From positions 2,380,001-2,444,000 of the forward strand of contig NZ_LT629752.1 of the NCBI RefSeq assembly GCF_900105145.1: a stretch of 64,000 nucleotides of DNA, given 5' to 3'. The notes beneath the pieces were generated by a model that saw nothing but the letters and a program-made list of their open reading frames with translations, was not told where the DNA came from and searched no databases. Of the stretch, positions 20,484-29,635 are shown piece after piece. Source of the stretch: Polaribacter sp. KT25b. GTDB taxonomy: Bacteria; Bacteroidota; Bacteroidia; Flavobacteriales; Flavobacteriaceae. The translations under genes and the position numbers were made by a program. How positions within the stretch are numbered: position 1 is the stretch's first letter; every line of letters begins with the position of its first letter.

Positions 20484-21449
20484 TTATTGTTTTAATATTT
20501 TAATAAAAATTTGACTTTTTAAAAAACCCAAACCGTAACCTAGAAATTGTACAAAAGAAGTTAATATGCTTAAAAAAGCAACATTTAAATTTTTATTCTG
20601 ATTTAAAGAATCTAAGAAAATTAGAAGAAAATAAAATCCGTAGAAATATAAAAATTCATGGTATCCAATAAAAGCTAAAAAAAGACTGAAAATAATTCCT
20701 AAAATAAACAAACTAGGAAACCAATATGTTGGTTTTGCAGATCCAGGAAAACGTTTATTTAATTTTGGTCTTCCTGCTCCAAAAGCAAATGTCTGATTAA
20801 AAAATTGCTGAACACTACTTCTTCTTTTATGATATACAAAAGCTTTTTCTATTAACTGAGTTTCTAAACCGTTTTGCCATAAACGAAAGGTTAAATCGAT
20901 GTCTTCTCCTATTTTTAAATCTGAAAAGCCGTTTGTTTTAGCAAAAGCTTTTTCCGACAATCCAAAATTAAAACTTCTTGGTTGAAACTTACCAACAGCT
21001 TGTTTTTTACCACGAATTCCGCCAGTTGTTAACACAGAAGTCATAGAATAATTAATAGCTTTTTGAAGTGCTGTAAAACTTTTATGTGCCGCATCAGGTC
21101 CACCAAAAGCATCTGTAAAATTGTTTGCTAAAGCTTTTTCTACTTCGGATAAATATTGATTAGGCACAATAACATCAGAATCTAAAATGATAAAATAATT
21201 TCCTGAAGCTTTTTGCATTCCAAAATTACGGCTTGCTCCTGCTCCACTATTTTTTTTAAAATAATATTTTAAATTAAGCTGATTTTTATATGCTTCAACA
21301 ATTAAATTACTTTTTTGAGTTGAGCCGTCTTCTATAATTAAAACTTCAAAATCATTAGAAAAATCTTGTTTTGTAATACTTTCTAACAATTCGTCAATTT
21401 CATTGGGACGATTATAAACTGGGATTATAATGGAAAATAATAATTTCAA
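20484..21449 (-). CDS. family 2 glycosyltransferase
   Basis: A GT-A fold enzyme that transfers a sugar from a nucleotide donor. The start FSIIIPVYNRPNEIDELLESI is typical. The DXD-type metal motif is in YFIILDSDVIVP, and the acceptor-region ED is in IGEDIDLTFRLWQNG, followed by a Q-x-x-R-R-like segment near VYHKRRSSVQQFFNQ. Two C-terminal hydrophobic helices (about residues 245-300) anchor it in the membrane. It may build surface polysaccharide together with the nearby tyrosine kinase, but no complete cluster is present. It starts 3 bp after the stop of the upstream 149-residue gene, so the two are probably co-transcribed. Confidence 0.88.
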   Translation of the reverse strand: MKLLFSIIIPVYNRPNEIDELLESITKQDFSNDFEVLIIEDGSTQKSNLIVEAYKNQLNLKYYFKKNSGAGASRNFGMQKASGNYFIILDSDVIVPNQYLSEVEKALANNFTDAFGGPDAAHKSFTALQKAINYSMTSVLTTGGIRGKKQAVGKFQPRSFNFGLSEKAFAKTNGFSDLKIGEDIDLTFRLWQNGLETQLIEKAFVYHKRRSSVQQFFNQTFAFGAGRPKLNKRFPGSAKPTYWFPSLFILGIIFSLFLAFIGYHEFLYFYGFYFLLIFLDSLNQNKNLNVAFLSILTSFVQFLGYGLGFLKSQIFIKILKQ

Positions 21450-21452
21450 TAT

Positions 21453-21902
21453 TTAAGATCTTAGAACAGAAAATAAAATTTTTTTCCCGTTTATTTCAAA
21501 ATGAACTTCATTGTATTTTTCTTCTTTAAAATTCTCTGCTTCTTCAACAGAAATGTTATAATCGATTTTAGTTACCGATTTTTTTACAGCATTAGAAAAA
21601 TCTGATTCAATCTTATTTTCATCAGATTCTAATTTTAACGTCTCATTTTGGTTTTTAAAAGTAAGTTTACTTCCTTTTTTACTTTTTAAATTGGTAGCAC
21701 TTACAATAATTGTTTCCAAAATTAAAAAACCACCTAATTCGTTTACTCTTACATATAAATCTCCATAATCTGATTCTGCAAACTTATTGATACCTACACT
21801 TTTAATATTATCTTCAATTTGAATATCTACTTCTGATCGTTCCATCAGATTAAAATTTTCTGATGATCTAAATACTTTGTCAATTTTCTTAAAAAAACCC
21901 AT
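21453..21902 (-). CDS. conserved-looking hypothetical protein
   Basis: A 149-residue soluble protein with no family I recognise. It begins MGFFKKIDKVFRSSENF; an in-frame TTG two codons upstream is less likely than this ATG. The middle has alternating strands (LGGFLILETIIVSATNLKS, KLTFKNQNETLKLES) and the end reads EVHFEINGKKILFSVLRS, so a mainly beta fold is likely. No signal peptide or membrane segment is visible. It lies directly upstream of the glycosyltransferase and is probably in one transcript with it. A function is not evident. Confidence 0.6.
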   Translation of the reverse strand: MGFFKKIDKVFRSSENFNLMERSEVDIQIEDNIKSVGINKFAESDYGDLYVRVNELGGFLILETIIVSATNLKSKKGSKLTFKNQNETLKLESDENKIESDFSNAVKKSVTKIDYNISVEEAENFKEEKYNEVHFEINGKKILFSVLRS

Positions 21903-22012
21903 GCACAAAAATTAAATTCGTTAGTAAAAATAGGATAAAAAAAATAACTTATTAATTTTTACTCCATATAAAATTCGTTAAATATAATGATCATCAAAAA
22001 ATAAATTATAAA

Positions 22013-22044
22013 AAAAATGCAAATCAAAATTGATTTGCATTTTT
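22013..22044. terminator. perfect bidirectional hairpin terminator
   Basis: A perfect 15-bp stem (22013-22027 with 22030-22044) with a 2-base gap and A/T runs at both ends. It serves the sorting-domain gene on the minus strand and could work in either direction. Confidence 0.85.
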
Positions 22045-22069
22045 AAATTATATAAACTTAATTTTAAAA

Positions 22070-23149
22070 TTATTCCTTAATAATCTTATAGGTTCCTTTA
22101 GAATCGCCTACTTTTACTTTAACCAAATAAATTCCAGCTTTTAAAGAAGATAAATCTACAGATAAATTTGTAGTATTCGGTTTACTACTATATACTTGTT
22201 GCCCCAATAAATTAAAAACATTTATAGCATCTAAAGATTTTAGCGAAGTAATACTTAAATTTTGATTTATAATTGTTGGAAATAAAGAAAGACCTTCTAT
22301 TTTATTTTCTTTAATACCTAAAGTTGGATCTGCTTGCGTGGTAAAACTTAATTCTGCACACCCTGTTGCACTTCCTCCTGCATTTTTTGGAACAATACTC
22401 CAATAATATGTGGTAGAATAATCTACATTAATAATATTTACACTAGTACCTACTAATGAACCTAAAGAAGTTAAACTGCCAGAAGTAGTTCCCCAAAAAA
22501 TTTCGTATTCAGTTGGCGCATCACCTGTAGAAGGGGCATCCCAAGATAGTGAAACCTCACCATCAGTAAGATAAACATCTGTATTGCCATTAGCAGGTAA
22601 TAAATTTTCTGCACAACTCGGTGCCGTAGCATTTTGGTTATTTAAAGAAATATCATCAATAAGCCATCCGTCTCCGTAATTTTGCTCTAAAACCCAAGCA
22701 ATATAAATTGTCTTTCCTTCATAAGCAGATAAATCTATACTTCTTGAATTTGATCCATTAAATACTTCTGTAGCAGTTAACGAACTTAACGAAGTAAACG
22801 TACTTATATCTGTTTGAGAAGTTGTTGAAACACGAACACTCATGTTTGAAGGCTCATATACATCTGTGTAAAGAGTTTGCTCATAAAAACTTAATAATGA
22901 ATTTATTGAAGTAATATTTACCGAAGGACTTACAAGCCAATCTTCAGTAAAATCACCTGCATTTTCATCAAAACAAAGCATATAACCTCCGGTAGAAGCA
23001 GACCAATTTTCTGTTGTTCCTAAACCATTTGCACCAATAAAAGTAGTCCAACCTGTTGGTATAACACCATCGACAAAACTTTCTGGAAACTGTGCTCTTA
23101 CGGAAAAAGTTATAGATAAAAATAGAAGTAGTAAAGTAATTTTTTTCAT
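22070..23149 (-). CDS. secreted choice-of-anchor J / fibronectin III protein with T9SS sorting domain
   Basis: A type IX secretion cargo of unknown target. The Sec signal is MKKITLLLLFLSITFSVRAQ. The next ~150 residues form a choice-of-anchor J (cleaved-adhesin) jelly roll, with DEDA-like segments FTEDWLVSPSVNI and DGWLIDDISL. A fibronectin III-like domain (about 185-272) has SLSWDAPSTGD and TTYYWSIVPKN. The C-terminal type A sorting domain is seen in LSLFPTIINQNLSI, INVFNLLGQQVY and LSSLKAGIYLVKVK, ending KIIKE. It was probably exported by the T9SS and anchored at or released from the cell surface. It stands alone. Confidence 0.88.
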   Translation of the reverse strand: MKKITLLLLFLSITFSVRAQFPESFVDGVIPTGWTTFIGANGLGTTENWSASTGGYMLCFDENAGDFTEDWLVSPSVNITSINSLLSFYEQTLYTDVYEPSNMSVRVSTTSQTDISTFTSLSSLTATEVFNGSNSRSIDLSAYEGKTIYIAWVLEQNYGDGWLIDDISLNNQNATAPSCAENLLPANGNTDVYLTDGEVSLSWDAPSTGDAPTEYEIFWGTTSGSLTSLGSLVGTSVNIINVDYSTTYYWSIVPKNAGGSATGCAELSFTTQADPTLGIKENKIEGLSLFPTIINQNLSITSLKSLDAINVFNLLGQQVYSSKPNTTNLSVDLSSLKAGIYLVKVKVGDSKGTYKIIKE

Positions 23150-23256
23150 ATGAATATATCTTTAATAATTAGTGAATAAAATTACATTTTTTACAATGAT
23201 TTATCTAATTACAAAGTAATAAACATTCATTTTAAGAAAATATTTAAATTATCATC

Positions 23257-23291
23257 AAAAAAAAAAGGACATCATTTACATAATGACATCC
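23257..23291 (-). terminator. intrinsic terminator of the fabI-containing operon
   Basis: On the minus strand a stem with arms GGATGTCATT and AATGATGTCC (two G-U wobbles) is followed by about ten T. It lies just past the fabI stop codon. Confidence 0.8.
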
Positions 23292-23319
23292 TAAAGAACT
23301 TTTTTTAAAGATAATACAT

Positions 23320-24132
23320 TTACTCTTTTGTAAATTTCTCCATAACGGGATCACTAACTCCCATATTAGAAAATCCACCATCGTGAAATAAGTTTTGTAA
23401 AGTTACTTTCTTCGTTAAATCTGAAAACATTGTAATTGTATAATCTGCACATTCTAATGCTGTTGCATTTCCTAACGGGCTCATTTTTTCTGCATATTCA
23501 ATAAAACCATCAAAACCTTTAACACCACTTCCGGCAGTTGTTGGTGTTGGAGATTGAGAAATTGTATTTACCCTAACCTTATGATCTCTACCAAAAAAGT
23601 AACCAAAACTACGCGCTATACTTTCTAAATATGCCTTATTATCTGCCATATCATTATAATCAGGAAACACTCTTTGTGCTGCCATATATGTTAACGCTAC
23701 AATAGAACCCCACTCGCTCATCGCTTTTTTATTATATAAAACATTCATTACTTTATGGAATGAAACTGCAGAAATATCCCAACCTTTGGTAGTAAAATCG
23801 TAGTTAGAATCTGTATAATGTTTTCCTTTTCTAACATTTATAGACATACCAATTGAATGTAAAACAAAGTCAATTTTGCCGCCTAAAATCTCCATAGATT
23901 TTTCTACTAAGTTGTTTAAATCGTCAATAGAAGTTGCATCTGCACCAATAATTTGAGACCCCGTTTTTGCAGCTAACTCATTTAATTCGCCCATTCTTAA
24001 AGCAATTGGCGCATTAGTTAACACAAAAGTTGCTCCTTCTTCGTGAGCTCTTTCTGCAACTTTCCAAGCAATTGAATGCTCGTTTAATGCTCCAAAAATA
24101 ATTCCTCTTTTACCTTTTAATAAATTGTACAT
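23320..24132 (-). CDS. fabI: enoyl-[acyl-carrier-protein] reductase (NADH)
   Basis: FabI catalyses the last step of each fatty-acid elongation cycle. It is a short-chain dehydrogenase-like protein of 270 residues, beginning LKGKRGIIFGALNEHSIAW, the variant glycine-rich NADH site of FabI. The active-site pair is Tyr149 in ALTYMAAQ and Tyr159-x6-Lys166 in PDYNDMADNKAYLE, with the QSPTPTTAGSG substrate-loop segment after it. It is the last gene of the bamD-rpoZ-coaBC-porD-recN-fabI run and lies 46 bp after recN. A second, unrelated enoyl reductase, FabV, is encoded at 52270-53457. Confidence 0.96.
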   Translation of the reverse strand: MYNLLKGKRGIIFGALNEHSIAWKVAERAHEEGATFVLTNAPIALRMGELNELAAKTGSQIIGADATSIDDLNNLVEKSMEILGGKIDFVLHSIGMSINVRKGKHYTDSNYDFTTKGWDISAVSFHKVMNVLYNKKAMSEWGSIVALTYMAAQRVFPDYNDMADNKAYLESIARSFGYFFGRDHKVRVNTISQSPTPTTAGSGVKGFDGFIEYAEKMSPLGNATALECADYTITMFSDLTKKVTLQNLFHDGGFSNMGVSDPVMEKFTKE

Positions 24133-24178
24133 ATTGTTTTGGCTTTATTAATTATCTTGTTTCTAGTTTTTTAAAAAA

Positions 24179-25831
24179 CTAATTCAACAATTCTTTTGCG
24201 TGTGTAATTGCAGATTCAGAAATATCTTTTCCACTTAACATTTCTGCAATTTCTACAACCCTTTCTTCAGTCGTTAACTGCTTTAAATTTGTTGTAGTAA
24301 CATTATTAATTTCTTCTTTATATACTTTGTAATGATTTATTCCTTTAGCAGCAATTTGTGGTAAATGTGTAATTGCAATTACTTGCATGTGCATACCCAT
24401 TTGCTGCATAATAGCCGCAATTTTATTAGAAACCTCACCAGAAACTCCAGTATCAATTTCATCAAAAATAATAGTTGGAAGCTGTATGTTTTCTGATAAA
24501 ACTTTCTTTACGGATAACATAATTCTAGATAATTCTCCACCAGAAGCCACTTTTTTAAGTTCTCCAAAATTACCACCTTTATTCGCAGAAAATAAAAATT
24601 CTAATTCATCTTTTCCGTTATAAAAATAATTTTTAGTAGGTATTATTTTGATTGAAAAACGAGCATTTTCCATTCCTAAGTCTGATAATAATTCTTCTAA
24701 TTCCTTTTTTAATTTAGGAATAACATTTTTTCTAGCATTAGAAATTTTTAAAGCAATTGCATCTAATTTTTCTGATACTTCTGCAATTTCTTTTTTCTTT
24801 TTACTGATGGTAGCATCAGCACTTTCTACTTCATTAACTTTTTCTGATAAAGCTTCTAAGATTTGCAACAATTCTTGATTCGTATTTACAGCATGTTTTT
24901 TTTGTAAGTTGTAAATTAGTTGCAATCTATCATTGATTTCTTCTGCTTCATTTGAATTAAATTCTACGTTTTCATTGGCATTTTCTAACTCAGCAACAAT
25001 ATCATCAATTTCTATTTTTACGCTTGTAACTCTTTCTGATATTTCTTGATATTCCTTAGAAAAAGAAGCAATTTTCGATAATCTATTTTCTAAAGTATGT
25101 AGTAAATCTTGTACACCAATTTCTTCGTTTGAAGAAATTTCTAAAGCTTCAGATAAATTTAATTTTATATCTTCTATATTATTTAACCTCTCTAAACTTT
25201 CTTCTAAAGTTTCTTGTTCATCAACCTTTAACTTAGCAACCTCTAACTCGTTAAATAAATGCAAGTTATACTCATATTGTAAATTAATTTCTTTTTGCGT
25301 TTTCTCTAGTTTTTCTAATTCTTTATTTAGCTTATTTAACTTTAAGACACCTCTTTTATAAGAACCAACTTTTGCATTATTTTTAGCTAAAGCATCTAAA
25401 ACTGTAAATTGAAAATTTACATCAGATAATTGCATGGTTTGATGCTGAGAATGCACATCTATCAACTTCGATTTTAATTCATTTAAAACCGTTAAAGTTA
25501 CTGGTGTATCATTTACAAAAGCTCTTGATTTTCCTGAAGGTAAAATTTCTCGTCTTAAAATAGTAATATCTTCATAATCTAATTCTACTTCTTCAAAAAA
25601 ATCTTTTAGATCATAATTAGAAACTGCAATTTTAGCTTCTACAATACATTTTCTAGAAGTATCTTTTAATGAAGATAAATCTGCTCTGTTACCTAAAACC
25701 AAGCCTAAAGCTCCTAGAAGTATGGATTTTCCTGCACCAGTTTCACCAGTAATAATAGATAAACCAGATGAAAAATCAATAGATAAATGATTGATTAACG
25801 CGTAATTATGTATGGATAATTGTGTAAGCAA
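24179..25831 (-). CDS. recN: DNA repair protein RecN
   Basis: RecN is an SMC-like ATPase that acts at double-strand breaks during recombinational repair. The N-terminus LTQLSIHNYALINHLSIDF leads to the Walker A GETGAGKSILLGALGL. The middle third is a long coiled coil, rich in Glu, Lys and Leu (about 155-365). The C-terminal half has the signature SGGELSRIMLSVK and Walker B LPTIIFDEIDTGVSGEV. The 550-residue length matches the family. It lies between porD and fabI, an order common in Flavobacteriaceae. Confidence 0.97.
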   Translation of the reverse strand: MLTQLSIHNYALINHLSIDFSSGLSIITGETGAGKSILLGALGLVLGNRADLSSLKDTSRKCIVEAKIAVSNYDLKDFFEEVELDYEDITILRREILPSGKSRAFVNDTPVTLTVLNELKSKLIDVHSQHQTMQLSDVNFQFTVLDALAKNNAKVGSYKRGVLKLNKLNKELEKLEKTQKEINLQYEYNLHLFNELEVAKLKVDEQETLEESLERLNNIEDIKLNLSEALEISSNEEIGVQDLLHTLENRLSKIASFSKEYQEISERVTSVKIEIDDIVAELENANENVEFNSNEAEEINDRLQLIYNLQKKHAVNTNQELLQILEALSEKVNEVESADATISKKKKEIAEVSEKLDAIALKISNARKNVIPKLKKELEELLSDLGMENARFSIKIIPTKNYFYNGKDELEFLFSANKGGNFGELKKVASGGELSRIMLSVKKVLSENIQLPTIIFDEIDTGVSGEVSNKIAAIMQQMGMHMQVIAITHLPQIAAKGINHYKVYKEEINNVTTTNLKQLTTEERVVEIAEMLSGKDISESAITHAKELLN

Positions 25832-25892
25832 GTTCTCTAAATTTTAGTGAATAAAATTAGTGAATTAAAGTCAGAAAAAATAAAGAAAAAGT

Positions 25893-26783
25893 TTATTCAA
25901 TATTTTTCCATTTAGAATTATTATTCGGAGAAATATTTTTTAAAGAAGTTGTTAAACGTTCGGCATTTTTGGTTCTTGGTCCATCAGAATAAATACTTAC
26001 AATTTCATCTGCTTTCGCATCAAAAAACATTCTTATTAAGTAATTACCAACGGTTTTATTATAAATATTTCCTACGGATAAAACTGCATCTTCAACAGCT
26101 TGTTTTCCAAAATCTTTGTTAGAAGCAAAATTGTCTAACCCTTTTATATGATAATCATACAATGTACTTCTGTAACTTTTTAGTTTAGGTGATAACAAAT
26201 TATCTATCATTAAAAAACGGTTTTGTTTACCAACTACATTTTGCCAAGAAGACAAACCACTTTGTTGAGCTTGCAACATTACATTTTGTGCTTCTTTTAA
26301 TTCTGTTTCTCCACCAAATTGAGTAAATGTATCTGCATCAATTCCTATAATTGTGTATACATAAAATACTATTGTAGAAATTAAATTACTGTCAAAAGAA
26401 TTTTTATTGTAAATTAAAGGATCAAACTCATTGTATTTAAATGTAAAATCGTTGTCTTTTATGTTTAAAACAGGAGTTGCATAACTAGATCCAAAAACAG
26501 GTCTTGTAGATTGCACTTGTAAAGTGGCTGTAAACGTATTATTTTGCCTATTTGTAATAATAATTGTCATTGCACAATCTATTCTTTCTTCAGATTTAAC
26601 AACTCTATTTGTCCATTTAGTTTGATTGATAAACTCTGTTAACGACTTTTGTAAAGTTGTAAAAACTTGTTTATTTGAACCATCAACTTGTTGATCGTTA
26701 ACAGTTATTAAACAATTTAATTCTTGTGAATTTATATTGAATGTTATCAAAAATAAAGCAAAAAGAAAAACATGTTTACACAT
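25893..26783 (-). CDS. porD: DUF4835 / PorD-like protein
   Basis: A secreted 296-residue protein with signal peptide FLFALFLITFNINSQ, followed by ELNCLITVNDQQVDGSNKQVF, the usual start of the DUF4835 family. Members are named PorD in the type IX secretion literature, and their gene commonly sits in a bamD-rpoZ-coaBC cluster, exactly as here. The rest is the typical mixed alpha/beta domain with FFDAKADEIVSIYSDGP near the C-terminus. Its role in secretion is by homology only. Co-transcription with coaBC (87 bp gap) and recN (61 bp gap) is likely. Confidence 0.8.
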   Translation of the reverse strand: MCKHVFLFALFLITFNINSQELNCLITVNDQQVDGSNKQVFTTLQKSLTEFINQTKWTNRVVKSEERIDCAMTIIITNRQNNTFTATLQVQSTRPVFGSSYATPVLNIKDNDFTFKYNEFDPLIYNKNSFDSNLISTIVFYVYTIIGIDADTFTQFGGETELKEAQNVMLQAQQSGLSSWQNVVGKQNRFLMIDNLLSPKLKSYRSTLYDYHIKGLDNFASNKDFGKQAVEDAVLSVGNIYNKTVGNYLIRMFFDAKADEIVSIYSDGPRTKNAERLTTSLKNISPNNNSKWKNIE

Positions 26784-26870
26784 AGTGGATTTTTATAATT
26801 TTCGTTTTATCGAGCGTAGTATAAATCATACAATAAACCTCTCGACTAATCTAAAGAATACAAGGAATAT

Positions 26871-28079
26871 TTAACGTATACTATTTACAATTTCATTAAT
26901 AATATCTTTAGCTACTGCTGTTTTAGATTTTAATTCAAATGGTTTTTCATTCAAATTTTTATCAATAATAGTAATTTTATTTGTGTTTGCAGCAAAACCA
27001 GCGCCTTTATCTTGTAACGAATTTAAAACAATTGCATCTAAATTCTTACGTTTAATCTTACTTTTTGCGTTTTCAATTTCATTATTAGTTTCTAATGCAA
27101 AACCTACCAAAAATTGATGTTTTTTAATAGCGCCTAAAGATGCCAAAATATCCTTTGTAGGTGCTAACTCAATAGTTAACGAAGAATCCTTCTTTTTTAT
27201 TTTCTGATTTGCAACATTTTTTGGCTTATAATCTGCAACTGCTGCTGCTGATATTGCAATGTCTACATCATTAAAATAATTATGAACTTCAGTATACATT
27301 TGATCCGCAGAAATAACATCAATTCTATTTACAAAAGAGTGGTTTATTTGTTGATGTGTTGGACCAGTAATTAAAATAACTTCTGCACCTAAATTTGCTG
27401 CTTCTTTTGCAATTGCAAATCCCATTTTTCCTGAAGAATGATTTCCTATAAAACGAACAGGATCTATAGCTTCATAAGTTGGACCTGCAGTAATTAAAAC
27501 TTTTTTTCCACGAAGTGGTAATTTAGAAAGTATATCATTTTCTATAAAAGATAAAATATCTTCTGGTTCTGCCATTCTACCTTCGCCAACTAAACCACTT
27601 GCTAATTCGCCAGAAGTAGCAGGAATTATGATATTACCAAAATCTTGTAATTTATCTAAACTTTCTTTAGTTGATGGATGAATATACATATCTAAATCCA
27701 TTGCTGGCGCAAAATATATAGGACATTTTGCAGACAAATAAGTTGCTAACAATAAATTGTCGCAAGTTCCATTTGCCATTTTAGACATTGTGTTTGCAGT
27801 TGCAGGCGCAATTAAAAAATAATCTGCCCAGAGTCCTATATCTACATGACTATTCCAAATTTCATTTTCGTCTTCTACATCAAAAAAAGTAGAATGGACA
27901 GGATTTTTAGAAAGTGTAGAAAGTGTAAGAGGTGTTATAAAATCTTTAGACGCAGGCGTCATAACTACTTTGACATCTGCGCCTAATTTTATAAACAAAC
28001 GAACTAATGAAGCTGTTTTGTAAGCGGCAATTCCAGCTGTAATGCCTAACAGAATTTTTTTTCCGCTTAGAACAGACAT
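26871..28079 (-). CDS. coaBC: bifunctional phosphopantothenoylcysteine decarboxylase / phosphopantothenate-cysteine ligase
   Basis: CoaBC performs two consecutive steps of coenzyme A synthesis. The N-terminal CoaC flavoprotein domain (about residues 1-180) has GKKILLGITAGIAAYK, the active-site His in NSHVDIGLWADYF and the Cys in MANGTCDNLLLATY. The C-terminal CoaB domain starts at KKVLITAGPTYEAIDPVRF with GNHSSGKMG after it, and carries AAVADYKPK. The ATG at 28079 (MSVLSGKK) is preferred over upstream in-frame starts that would overlap rpoZ. It lies 2 bp after the rpoZ stop codon and is clearly in one operon with it. Confidence 0.96.
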   Translation of the reverse strand: MSVLSGKKILLGITAGIAAYKTASLVRLFIKLGADVKVVMTPASKDFITPLTLSTLSKNPVHSTFFDVEDENEIWNSHVDIGLWADYFLIAPATANTMSKMANGTCDNLLLATYLSAKCPIYFAPAMDLDMYIHPSTKESLDKLQDFGNIIIPATSGELASGLVGEGRMAEPEDILSFIENDILSKLPLRGKKVLITAGPTYEAIDPVRFIGNHSSGKMGFAIAKEAANLGAEVILITGPTHQQINHSFVNRIDVISADQMYTEVHNYFNDVDIAISAAAVADYKPKNVANQKIKKKDSSLTIELAPTKDILASLGAIKKHQFLVGFALETNNEIENAKSKIKRKNLDAIVLNSLQDKGAGFAANTNKITIIDKNLNEKPFELKSKTAVAKDIINEIVNSIR

Positions 28080-28081
28080 TA

Positions 28082-28402
28082 TTATGTTGTTTCTGGAGTT
28101 CTGAAGTATACTTTGTCGTTTAACCATTCTTCAACAGCAAGTGCAGTTGGTTTTGGTAAACGCTCGTAAAATTTAGAAACTTCAATTTGTTCTTTATTTT
28201 CAAAAACTTCTTCTAAACTATCATTATAAGTTGCAAATTCATCTAATTTATCAACTAATTCAGTTTTTAAATCAGAATTTATTTGATTGGCTCTTTTAGC
28301 AATAATAGATATTGCTTCATAAATATTGTTTGTAGGAGCTTCAATTTTGTTTTTGTTATAAGTTACTGTACTTATAGCAGCTTGTGTATCTTTATAGTCC
28401 AT
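28082..28402 (-). CDS. rpoZ: DNA-directed RNA polymerase omega-like subunit
   Basis: A 106-residue acidic protein of the Bacteroidota RpoZ type. It has the segment NNIYEAISIIAKRANQIN, which corresponds to the helix of omega that clamps the beta-prime C-terminus. The first residues MDYKDTQAAISTVTYNKN and the tail LPKPTALAVEEWLNDKVYF are typical of the group. Its place between bamD and coaBC is the usual one in Flavobacteriaceae, and rpoZ-coaBC adjacency recurs in other phyla. The family call is good, though omega is weakly conserved. Confidence 0.85.
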   Translation of the reverse strand: MDYKDTQAAISTVTYNKNKIEAPTNNIYEAISIIAKRANQINSDLKTELVDKLDEFATYNDSLEEVFENKEQIEVSKFYERLPKPTALAVEEWLNDKVYFRTPETT

Positions 28403-28408
28403 AATTTG

Positions 28409-29293
28409 TTATTTCTCTTTTGAGTTTTCTTTTTCTCTTTCTAATAATTCTTGTTTTGCCTTTAATTTTTCTATTAAAGCTTCTACTCTAACTTGTTCTT
28501 TTTGCAAAGTAGATAACATTTCTTTAGATTCTACCATATATGTAGATTCTGGGTAATTTCTTTCTAGTTTTTCAAAAGCTTCAACTGCATCTTTAATACG
28601 CTCTAATTTTCTTCTATCAGTACTTCTTAAAACAAAATCATGAGCAGCTTTAAATCTATAATACAAAGCTTCTTCTTTAAACTCTGAGCCTAAATAATCT
28701 GATAATAAATTATCAAAAGCCTGAATTGAAGCTTTGTAATTTCTTACATCATAGTCTGCAGTTGTGTAATATGTTTTTGCTATTTCGAAATATTTTTTTT
28801 GTAATTTATAACGTATATCTTTATAATGCTTATTTGCTTCTTCTATTTTATCAGAATTTGGATATGTAGTTATAAAACTTTGAAATGCATTTAGTGCTTT
28901 ATTTGTTTCTGTTGGATCTTTACTAAAAACAGGAGAAGCTAATTTATAACTATAAGCAGACAAAAATGCTGCATCTTCTTTTTTAGAACTTTTTGGATAA
29001 TTATTAACAAAACGATCAAAATAATAACCTGATTCAATATAATTTTTTTCGTTAAAATTAGATTGAGCTACCATAAATTGAATACGTTCCATTTGAGGTT
29101 TACCTCTATACGCTGGTGTTACTTTTTCAAATAATCGCAAAGCTTTACCGTACTTTTTACCTTCGTACATTTTTACGGCCATTTTATATTGGTCTTCAAC
29201 CGTACCTTTATTAAGCACTTTTTGATATTCTCCACAAGAAAATAACAAAAGGCTTAACACCAATAAACACGCTAAATTTTTAATTTTTTGCAT
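28409..29293 (-). CDS. bamD: outer-membrane protein assembly factor BamD
   Basis: BamD is the lipoprotein subunit of the BAM complex that folds outer-membrane proteins with BamA. The signal peptide LACLLVLSLLLFSCGEY ends with the lipobox Cys. Tetratricopeptide repeats fill the rest: MAVKMYEGKKYGKALRLFE, NYIESGYYFDRFVNNYPKS, ALNAFQSFITTYPNSDKI and further copies, ending in a Lys/Glu-rich coiled-coil tail. The 294-residue length is normal. It is the first gene of the operon. The minus-strand -7 match TAATTTTG (29298-29305) lies only 4 bases from the ATG, so the leader would be extremely short. Confidence 0.94.
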   Translation of the reverse strand: MQKIKNLACLLVLSLLLFSCGEYQKVLNKGTVEDQYKMAVKMYEGKKYGKALRLFEKVTPAYRGKPQMERIQFMVAQSNFNEKNYIESGYYFDRFVNNYPKSSKKEDAAFLSAYSYKLASPVFSKDPTETNKALNAFQSFITTYPNSDKIEEANKHYKDIRYKLQKKYFEIAKTYYTTADYDVRNYKASIQAFDNLLSDYLGSEFKEEALYYRFKAAHDFVLRSTDRRKLERIKDAVEAFEKLERNYPESTYMVESKEMLSTLQKEQVRVEALIEKLKAKQELLEREKENSKEK

Positions 29294-29635
29294 CGGGCAA
29301 AATTACTAATTAATTATGGATAATAAAAGAATTTATTTTTAAGTAAAAAATTCTTTTCTTTTGGTTCCTAAATACTGAAGAATGTTCAGTATAAGTGCGC
29401 TTAGGATCACTATTTCAACAAAAAATAGAAATGTTTTACATTTCTAAAAATCTATTAAAATTAAAACACTTTTTTACACATTATATTGTGTTCTGCAATA
29501 TTCTGCAAAAAAGACTTAAAAAACACCCAAAATGATACTAAAAGTTTGTTAAGGTTATTTCATAAAAAAATACAACTTTTAAAAAGTTAGCCTTTAAAAA
29601 AGTTGTATTCGTTATTATTATAATAGATTCTAAAC
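29294..29635. other. intergenic stretch between bamD and dapA
   Basis: About 340 bases. It holds a minus-strand -7 match (29298-29305) next to bamD and the dapA terminator hairpin (29563-29609). The AT-rich middle has no coding frame that I can support. Confidence 0.55.
29563..29609 (-). terminator. intrinsic terminator of dapA
   Basis: A 12-bp perfect stem (AATACAACTTTT, 29569-29580, with 29598-29609) is followed on the minus strand by a run of T. It sits 27 bases past the dapA stop codon. Confidence 0.8.

Noticed and set aside
29294..29635. A possible tRNA or small RNA between bamD and dapA.
   Set aside because: No cloverleaf or T-loop pattern is seen. The structure present is explained by the dapA terminator.
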